This document shows, piece by piece, positions 31,788 to 36,429 of a stretch of 36,429 nt of DNA. Position 1 is the first letter of the stretch. Each line of letters opens with the position of its first letter. The notes under the pieces were generated by a model, which was not told where the DNA came from, made no database searches, and saw only the letters and a program-made list of their open reading frames with translations. A program made the position numbers and the translations under genes. Origin of the DNA: Anaerolineales bacterium UBA4826 (lineage in GTDB: Bacteria > Chloroflexota > Anaerolineae > UBA4142); contig DHFK01000232.1 in NCBI GenBank assembly GCA_002400365.1, positions 1,485-37,913 on the forward strand, in the 5' to 3' direction.

Positions 31788-33152
31788 CTACCACTTGCGT
31801 TCGTCCCTCTCCCGCTCCGCCCACTTGGCGTCGTCAAAATGCTTTTCGTAGCGTTCCGGCGAACTAAGTGATTCGCGCCACGGCAAATTCACGCCCTCCA
31901 CTTCCGGCTTGAACCACGCGCGGCGCGCGGCATAGTACGGCGCGTTCAAACTCAGCAGCGCGTCCTTTACCGCGCTCGCCGGCTTTTGCGCTTGGATCAA
32001 GTGATTGACCAAGCCGACCGCGCTGACATCGCTCACCATCACCGCGCCGATCAAGCGGTCGCGGCGAAAAACGAGTTTCTGATAGATCTGATTCTCGCGC
32101 GATTCGCGGAGACGCACTTCGTCGCCCGGCTCTGGCTCGACAATCCCCTGCGCTACAATCGCTTTGCCGAACAGCGGCATCGAAGTCATCCCGATGGAAC
32201 CGGCGTACGCGGTGGCGTGTCCCGCCATGTTCAAGCCGGCGATGCGTCCCTGCGCGTGCGCGTTGGGCCAGTTCGCGTTGACGAACAACTTGCCGCGCGT
32301 CACGTCGTACGTTTCCGCGACATCGCCCGCCGCGTAAACGCCGGGAATGTTCGTCTCAAAGTATTCGTTGACGACGATGCCCATATTCACGCGAATCGGC
32401 GTGTCCTTGACCAACGCGAGATTCGGCGCGACGCCGGTCGCTTTGACCACCAGTCCGCAGTCAATCTTCTCGCCGTTGTCCAGCACGACGCCGGTCACAC
32501 CCTCGTCCGCCGTCCCCAAAATCTCCGCGACCGATCGCCCGGTCAGCACGCGCACGCCGCCTTGTTCGAGAATCGCCTGCGCGTACGCCGCAGCCGGCGT
32601 GTCGAGAATCCGGCTGAGGATGGCAGGCAGCAATTCGACCAGCACCACGTTCAACCCCGCGCCGCGCAATCCGTACGCGGCTTGAATCCCCACCAGCCCC
32701 GCGCCGATGACGACAGCAACGCGGGCGGACTTGGCGCGAATCCGTTCGCGAATTGCTTCTGCGTGTGCGCGCGTCCAGAAATCGAAAACGCCGGGGTGCT
32801 CGCGCCCTTTGACCGGGGGGAATTTCTGAATCGAGCCGGTCGCGATCAAGAGTTTATCATAGTGCAGCGCTTTGCCGTCGGCGAGCGTGACCGCGTGCGC
32901 GTCCACATCCAGCGACTCGGCGCGCGTGCCCAAGCGCGTCTCGATGTTGCGCCGCGTGTAGAAATCCGCCGGGCGATAGCGCATTTCGTCCGCGGCGACC
33001 TCGCCGGCGATATAATGCGAAATCAGCGGACGCGAATAAACGTGGTGCGGCTCATCGCCGATGATCGTGATCGTCGCGCTCTTGTCTGCGGCGCGGATAG
33101 ATTCCGCCGCGCCAACTCCTGTCGCGCTGTTGCCGATGATGACATAGTGCAT
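31788..33152 (-). CDS. FAD/NAD(P)-dependent oxidoreductase, probable NADH subunit of the AOR system
   Basis: A 454-residue two-dinucleotide-binding flavoprotein. The FAD site is YVIIGNSATGVGAAESIR at the N-terminus, the NAD site is VAVVIGAGLVGIQAAYGL at about residue 150, and the second FAD contact is IPGVYAAGDVAETYD. It belongs with NADH-rubredoxin or nitrite reductase-like flavoproteins. In Aromatoleum-type AOR, a flavoprotein of similar size passes electrons between the ferredoxin subunit and NAD+. It lies in the same direction as AOR, separated only by the inserted two-gene module. The start has AAGGAG 7 bases upstream. Confidence 0.85.
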   Translation of the reverse strand: MHYVIIGNSATGVGAAESIRAADKSATITIIGDEPHHVYSRPLISHYIAGEVAADEMRYRPADFYTRRNIETRLGTRAESLDVDAHAVTLADGKALHYDKLLIATGSIQKFPPVKGREHPGVFDFWTRAHAEAIRERIRAKSARVAVVIGAGLVGIQAAYGLRGAGLNVVLVELLPAILSRILDTPAAAYAQAILEQGGVRVLTGRSVAEILGTADEGVTGVVLDNGEKIDCGLVVKATGVAPNLALVKDTPIRVNMGIVVNEYFETNIPGVYAAGDVAETYDVTRGKLFVNANWPNAHAQGRIAGLNMAGHATAYAGSIGMTSMPLFGKAIVAQGIVEPEPGDEVRLRESRENQIYQKLVFRRDRLIGAVMVSDVSAVGLVNHLIQAQKPASAVKDALLSLNAPYYAARRAWFKPEVEGVNLPWRESLSSPERYEKHFDDAKWAERERDERKW

Positions 33153-33168
33153 TCCGAATCTCCTTGAT

Positions 33169-33197
33169 TTGACTTGACGCCAAAAGGGTATTACAAT
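33169..33197 (+). promoter_or_regulatory. promoter of the retropepsin-like gene
   Basis: TTGACT at 33169-33174, a 17-bp spacer and TACAAT at 33192-33197. The leader is about 12-15 nt. Confidence 0.6.
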
Positions 33198-33215
33198 TTC
33201 TACGAAAGGTGAGAC

Positions 33216-33593
33216 ATGGCGATTATTCAGAAAATGATTCGCCTGGAAGGTTCAAAAGGGCAAGCCGAAGCAGTCGCGCTGTTCGATAGCGGCGCGTCGT
33301 ATTCATGCATTCAGCCGGGCATCGCCGAAAAGTTGGGCATTATCGAAATCCTGCCACGCCCGATGAAATCTGGCACGGCGACAAATGGCGATACCTTGAC
33401 AGCAACCCAAACCATCCGCTTGGATTTCTACGTGGATGGCAATCGCTTGTCCGACGAGTTCATGCTCATCCCCGGCCTGTCCGAACAAGTCATCATTGGC
33501 GCGGCAACGCTCCAAAAGTGGCGCATCAAGTTGGATTTCGAGCGCGATCAAGTCATCATTGATCCGCGCGTCACTCACCTGCGCCTCCTCTGA
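33216..33593 (+). CDS. retropepsin-like aspartic protease-fold protein
   Basis: A 125-residue protein with the aspartic protease signature D-S-G-A in AVALFDSGASYSCI and the family end VIIGAATLQKWRIKLDFERDQVIIDP. It is one half of a pepsin, as in retroviral-type proteases, and would act as a dimer. Such single-domain proteins are common in bacteria with few known substrates. It runs opposite to the AOR cluster with its own promoter, and its last 19 bases overlap the convergent MoaD-like gene. The ATG has AAAGG 8 bases upstream. Confidence 0.85.
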   Translation: MAIIQKMIRLEGSKGQAEAVALFDSGASYSCIQPGIAEKLGIIEILPRPMKSGTATNGDTLTATQTIRLDFYVDGNRLSDEFMLIPGLSEQVIIGAATLQKWRIKLDFERDQVIIDPRVTHLRLL

Positions 33594-33877
33594 GCGCATC
33601 CCCCCGCGATCGGCAAAATCACGCGCACGCGATCGCCATCCTTGACCCGCGTGTTTTCGACATCTACCCAGCGCACAACCTCGTCGTTGAGAAACAAACT
33701 ATACGGAATGAAATCGCCGGTCTGTCCACGCAATTCCGCACCGAGACCGGCGAATTGTTTCGTCAATTCGCCTATCACGTCGGCGAGTGTGCGCGTCTCC
33801 CCCTCAAGACGAACAGACAAGTCTCTCTGTCCCACCAACCGCCATGCCGGCTCGTCGAAATGAACCAGGATTTCCAT
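33575..33877 (-). CDS. MoaD/ThiS-like sulfur carrier with residues beyond the GG end
   Basis: A 100-residue ubiquitin-like protein (VHFDEPAWRLVGQRDLSVRL, then TLADVIGELTKQFAGLGAEL, YSLFLNDEVVRWVD, VKDGDRVRVILPIAGG). MoaD-like proteins carry sulfur on the terminal GG for molybdopterin or tungstopterin synthesis and are often found next to AOR genes. Here the frame continues for seven more residues (CAQRRRR) before the stop, so the GG is not terminal unless trimmed. The start at 33877 overlaps the MFS stop. The extra residues lie in the 19 bp that overlap the retropepsin gene. Confidence 0.8.
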   Translation of the reverse strand: MEILVHFDEPAWRLVGQRDLSVRLEGETRTLADVIGELTKQFAGLGAELRGQTGDFIPYSLFLNDEVVRWVDVENTRVKDGDRVRVILPIAGGCAQRRRR

Positions 33878-35151
33878 CACGTTGCCGTCTTCGACACACG
33901 CAACGCGAGCGAGCCGCCGACGCCCAGGACGAGCGCGACGATGCCAGCGATGACAAACGCGAGCGCAAACGATTGCGTCGCGTCCGCGATCGCGCCGGCA
34001 AGATAGGGACCGATCGCCTGTCCGAGTCCCATGGCAATCGTCAGCAAGCCGAGCGCCGCGGGCGCCAGCCGCGTACCGAACAAATCCCCGGAGAGCGCCG
34101 CCATCAACGCCGGAATACTCCACGCCGTCAGCGCGAACAGCGCCGCCGAAGAATATACCGCTAGCAGATCCCGGCTGAATCCGAAAACCAGGAACGCGAT
34201 CCCTTGTAGCATGAACACACACAACAAGCCGGCGCGCCGGCCCCAGCGATCCGATATGCTTCCCCAGATGAACCCACTGATCGTGCTGACGATACCGACC
34301 TGGAGCCACAACGTCCCGGCGCCGCCCGCACTCAAGCCACCTTCTTTCACTAGATACTTGACGAAGAACGTCGAGTAGATGATGTACGAGAAACCGAACG
34401 CGAAGTAGATTGCGGCGAGATGCCACAGGACGCGCGATTTGTACACCAAGCCCCAATCCAGCGACGACGCTTTTTTCTCCGCGTTGCGCTTGTCGCTTTC
34501 CGCCACGCTTTCGCCGACCGGCGTCAAGCCGATTTCGTCCGGGCGATTCCGCAGAAACAAAACGCACAAGACGAAAACGCCGAGCGCCATCGCGCCGAGC
34601 GCGTACCAACTGACGCGCCAACCCTCCGCGCCGTATTGATTCAGAATCGCCGGTATCAGTGGTCCCGTGACCATCAACCCGATGCTCGACCCGGCGACTG
34701 CGATGCCGGCGGCGATGCCGCGCCGCTTTGCGCCAAACCACGCCGAGACGAGCGCCATTGCCGGCACATTCGCGCCCGCGCCGCCGACGCCGGTGAAGAA
34801 GCGCCCCAGGCGCGCGGCGTCGAAAAACGGAAACAGCCCGGTCGCGGTCATCGCCAGCGCGACGAGGAGCAGCGCAATCGAAACGACCAAGCGCGGTCCA
34901 TAGCGCGCGGCGATCACGCCGGCGAAAACGACCGTGAGCAAATAGCCGACCAGGTTCCACGACTGCAATTCGCCGGTCTGCGTGTTCGTCAGTTTCAAGC
35001 CGTCCTGCATCGCGGGCAAGATGCTGGTGTAACCAAAGCGCCCCAACCCCAGCGACCCAAAGACCGCAAGCACGATCAGCGTTAGGACGATGAGACCATA
35101 GTGCAAGCGCGGCGCTGCCTTTGCAGTCGCAGTCTTCGCTGTCTGTTCCAT
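33877..35151 (-). CDS. MFS transporter
   Basis: A 424-residue protein with about 12 membrane helices. GLGRFGYTSILPAMQ in the first helix, AARYGPRLVVSIALL (motif A-like) and SDRWGRRAGLLCVFML (the second, better motif A) are seen. The central loop has NRPDEIGLTPVGES, common in MFS carriers for organic acids. The cluster suggests uptake of an acid or aldehyde for the AOR route, but the substrate is not determinable. The ATG at 35151 has AGAGG 6 bases upstream; the TTG two codons earlier is less likely. The last base overlaps the MoaD-like start. Confidence 0.85.
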   Translation of the reverse strand: MEQTAKTATAKAAPRLHYGLIVLTLIVLAVFGSLGLGRFGYTSILPAMQDGLKLTNTQTGELQSWNLVGYLLTVVFAGVIAARYGPRLVVSIALLLVALAMTATGLFPFFDAARLGRFFTGVGGAGANVPAMALVSAWFGAKRRGIAAGIAVAGSSIGLMVTGPLIPAILNQYGAEGWRVSWYALGAMALGVFVLCVLFLRNRPDEIGLTPVGESVAESDKRNAEKKASSLDWGLVYKSRVLWHLAAIYFAFGFSYIIYSTFFVKYLVKEGGLSAGGAGTLWLQVGIVSTISGFIWGSISDRWGRRAGLLCVFMLQGIAFLVFGFSRDLLAVYSSAALFALTAWSIPALMAALSGDLFGTRLAPAALGLLTIAMGLGQAIGPYLAGAIADATQSFALAFVIAGIVALVLGVGGSLALRVSKTAT

Positions 35152-35159
35152 GAGCAACC

Positions 35160-35233
35160 TCTAGTCTGATAGTCACATAGTCGAATACTCATCTAGTCAA
35201 CCGACCATCCGACCACAAGACTACACGACTAAC
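35160..35233. repeat. GACTA/CGACC word repeat
   Basis: A string of variants of AGTC, CGACCATC, GACTACACGACTA between the dehydrogenase and transporter genes. Related wording (GGCGACCACGCGACTATCCG) follows the cytochrome hairpin at 27402-27421. Confidence 0.45.
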
Positions 35234-36284
35234 TGACTTCTTTGGCGACCATATCGCCAATCTCGCTCGTACTCAAGCCGCTGCGCGCTTCGACCGACGG
35301 GATGCGTTTGGACGAAAGCAAAGCGCGCACGGCTTTATCAATGCGCGCCGCCGCGCTTTTCTCGCCGAGATAATCCAACATCATGCCGACCGCGTTGACC
35401 GTCGCGAGCGGGTTCGCGACATTCTTGCCGGCGTACTTGGGCGCGCTGCCGTGAATCGGCTCGAACATCGAGACCTGACCCGGGTGAATGTTGCCGCTCG
35501 CCGCGATGCCCATGCCGCCCTGAATCATCGCGCCGAGATCGGTGATGATGTCGCCGAACAAATTCGTCGTCACGATGACGTCGAACCATTCCGGGTTTTT
35601 CACGAACCACATGCACGTCGCATCCACGTACGCGTGATCCTTTTCGATGTCGGGGTACTCGCGCCCGACTTCTTCAAAGGTGCGCGTCCAGAGATCATGC
35701 GCGCGCACCGCGTTCGCCTTGTCCACCATCGTCACCTTTTTGCGCTTGTTGCGCGCGCGGCACGTCTCGAACGCATAGCGGATGATGCGCTCGGTCCCCT
35801 TGCGCGTGTAGAGCATGATGGCGGTTGCAACTTCATCCGGCGTGCCCTTTTTCGTTAGACCCCAGGGACCGGTGTACGCGTCTTCCGTGTTCTCGCGGCA
35901 GACGATCATATCCACGTCTTCCGGCTTTTTGTTCTTCAGCGGGCAGAGGTGTTCCGCGTACAACGTGATCGGGCGCAGGTTCACGTAGAGATCGAGTCCG
36001 ACGCGCATCGTCATGATGACCGCGTGCTCGACCACGCCGGTCGGACAGCGCGGGTCGCCGATCGCGCCGAGCAGGATCGCGTCGAGTTTGCGGTACTCGT
36101 CGAGCACGTTGGGCGGACACGCTTCGCCGGTCGCGAGGTAACGCTCGCTGCCCCAGGGATACTCGACCAATTCGTACTTGAATTGCTCCAACGCCGCGAC
36201 GACGTTCAGAACTTTCAAGCCCTCGCGCACGACCTCGGGCCCAATCCCGTCACCGGCGACAACGCCGATTTTGTAGGACTTCAT
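35229..36284 (-). CDS. isocitrate/isopropylmalate dehydrogenase family enzyme (isopropylmalate or tartrate/D-malate dehydrogenase type)
   Basis: A 351-residue NAD-dependent beta-decarboxylating dehydrogenase. It starts with GVVAGDGIGPEVVREGLKVL and has the substrate-binding RxxxxR-like stretch YVNLRPITLY. CRENTEDAYTGPWG is the family loop, followed by KVTMVDKANAVRAHDLW with catalytic Lys. The metal site is TTNLFGDIITDLGAMIQGGMGIAASGNI, with FEPIHGSAP nearby. The AMIQGGMGIAASGNIHPG wording is closer to tartrate/D-malate-type enzymes than to classical LeuB, but the choice is not certain. No leuCD is present. The ATG at 36284 has AGGAG 7 bases upstream. It leads the leftward cluster. Confidence 0.85.
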   Translation of the reverse strand: MKSYKIGVVAGDGIGPEVVREGLKVLNVVAALEQFKYELVEYPWGSERYLATGEACPPNVLDEYRKLDAILLGAIGDPRCPTGVVEHAVIMTMRVGLDLYVNLRPITLYAEHLCPLKNKKPEDVDMIVCRENTEDAYTGPWGLTKKGTPDEVATAIMLYTRKGTERIIRYAFETCRARNKRKKVTMVDKANAVRAHDLWTRTFEEVGREYPDIEKDHAYVDATCMWFVKNPEWFDVIVTTNLFGDIITDLGAMIQGGMGIAASGNIHPGQVSMFEPIHGSAPKYAGKNVANPLATVNAVGMMLDYLGEKSAAARIDKAVRALLSSKRIPSVEARSGLSTSEIGDMVAKEVS

Positions 36285-36327
36285 CCCAGACTCCTGATTC
36301 CAAATTTGTCGTGATGCGTGATACGTC

Positions 36328-36429
36328 TTGACAATGTTACATTTTCCTTTCCGCCATAGACGATGGCACATCTTTGAATCGCCGCTTGGCGGCGAATTAT
36401 TGACGTGCCATCGCACAGAGAACACAGAG
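36328..36429. repeat. interspersed palindrome of the CCACAGAG family, copy 3, split by another palindrome
   Basis: TTGACAATGTTACATTTTCC and CCGCCATAGA resemble the start of copy 1 (4331 onward), and CACAGAGAACACAGAG at 36414-36429 is the typical end. Between them sits a separate palindrome: CGATGGCAC (36361-36369) pairs with GTGCCATCG (36405-36413), with an inner CGCCGC/GCGGCG stem (36380-36394). The window ends inside it. Confidence 0.6.

Noticed and set aside
33575..35176. A long leftward frame of 533 codons across the MFS and MoaD-like genes
   Set aside because: Only the last 100 codons look like a protein (the MoaD-like gene). The rest is Arg-rich shadow of the MFS gene in another frame.

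Overview
The window looks like chromosomal DNA of a GC-rich, uncultured-type bacterium, most likely a member of the Chloroflexota (Anaerolineae-like). This is an inference from the gene families (DUF4058, DUF4015 and DUF711 proteins, an AftB-like GT-C protein, a tungsten aldehyde oxidoreductase cluster), the codon use and the many interspersed palindromic repeats. No 16S rRNA or other decisive marker is present, and no tRNA, rRNA, CRISPR array or prophage was seen.

Layout. 1-9.3 kb: the 3' part of a DUF711 gene, an alpha/beta hydrolase, a divergent pair (degV-plsY leftwards, a GNAT acetyltransferase rightwards), mutY, a large secreted DUF4015 protein, and dnaA. 9.3-9.7 kb: an intergenic stretch with a row of DnaA-box-like sites, a candidate replication origin. 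9.7-15.6 kb: a leftward, tightly coupled operon DUF4058 - ruvB - DUF5674 - helical protein - GT-C glycosyltransferase - DUF2905. Its ruvB is split by a 511-residue LAGLIDADG intein in the P-loop, and its DUF5674 gene carries an in-frame amber codon. 15.8-20.9 kb: an aldehyde dehydrogenase of the P5C-dehydrogenase type, then a one-polypeptide restriction-modification enzyme with a small companion gene. 21-25.5 kb: a nucleotide-sugar epimerase and the tldD/tldE(pmbA) protease pair. The pair is interrupted by a GxxExxY-family gene sitting inside a perfect 23-bp terminal inverted repeat. 25.6-27.3 kb: an exported molybdopterin oxidoreductase and a pentaheme, NapC-like membrane cytochrome c. 27.4-36.3 kb: a leftward cluster: isopropylmalate/tartrate-type dehydrogenase, MFS transporter, MoaD-like sulfur carrier, FAD/NAD oxidoreductase, tungsten aldehyde:ferredoxin oxidoreductase (AOR), four-cluster ferredoxin, thiolase. 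Two rightward modules, each with its own promoter, break it: a retropepsin-like protein and a toxin-antitoxin-like DUF2283 pair.

How the genes may work together. AOR, the ferredoxin and the FAD protein resemble the three subunits of bacterial NAD-linked AOR complexes, with the MoaD-like protein probably serving tungstopterin synthesis. The thiolase, transporter and dehydrogenase suggest organic-acid or aldehyde oxidation. The Mo-oxidoreductase and the multiheme cytochrome suggest periplasmic electron transfer.

Most striking are the interspersed repeats. At least eight palindromic or word-repeat families sit between genes. Several have entered coding sequences in frame: three copies and a repeat-derived N-terminus in the glycosyltransferase, and one copy in the aldehyde dehydrogenase. 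One family also forms the ends of the GxxExxY cassette, which makes that cassette the best candidate here for an undescribed mobile system. Promoters in this genome follow a consistent pattern: TTG-type -35, 17-bp spacer, TATACT/TAGAAT/TACAAT -10.
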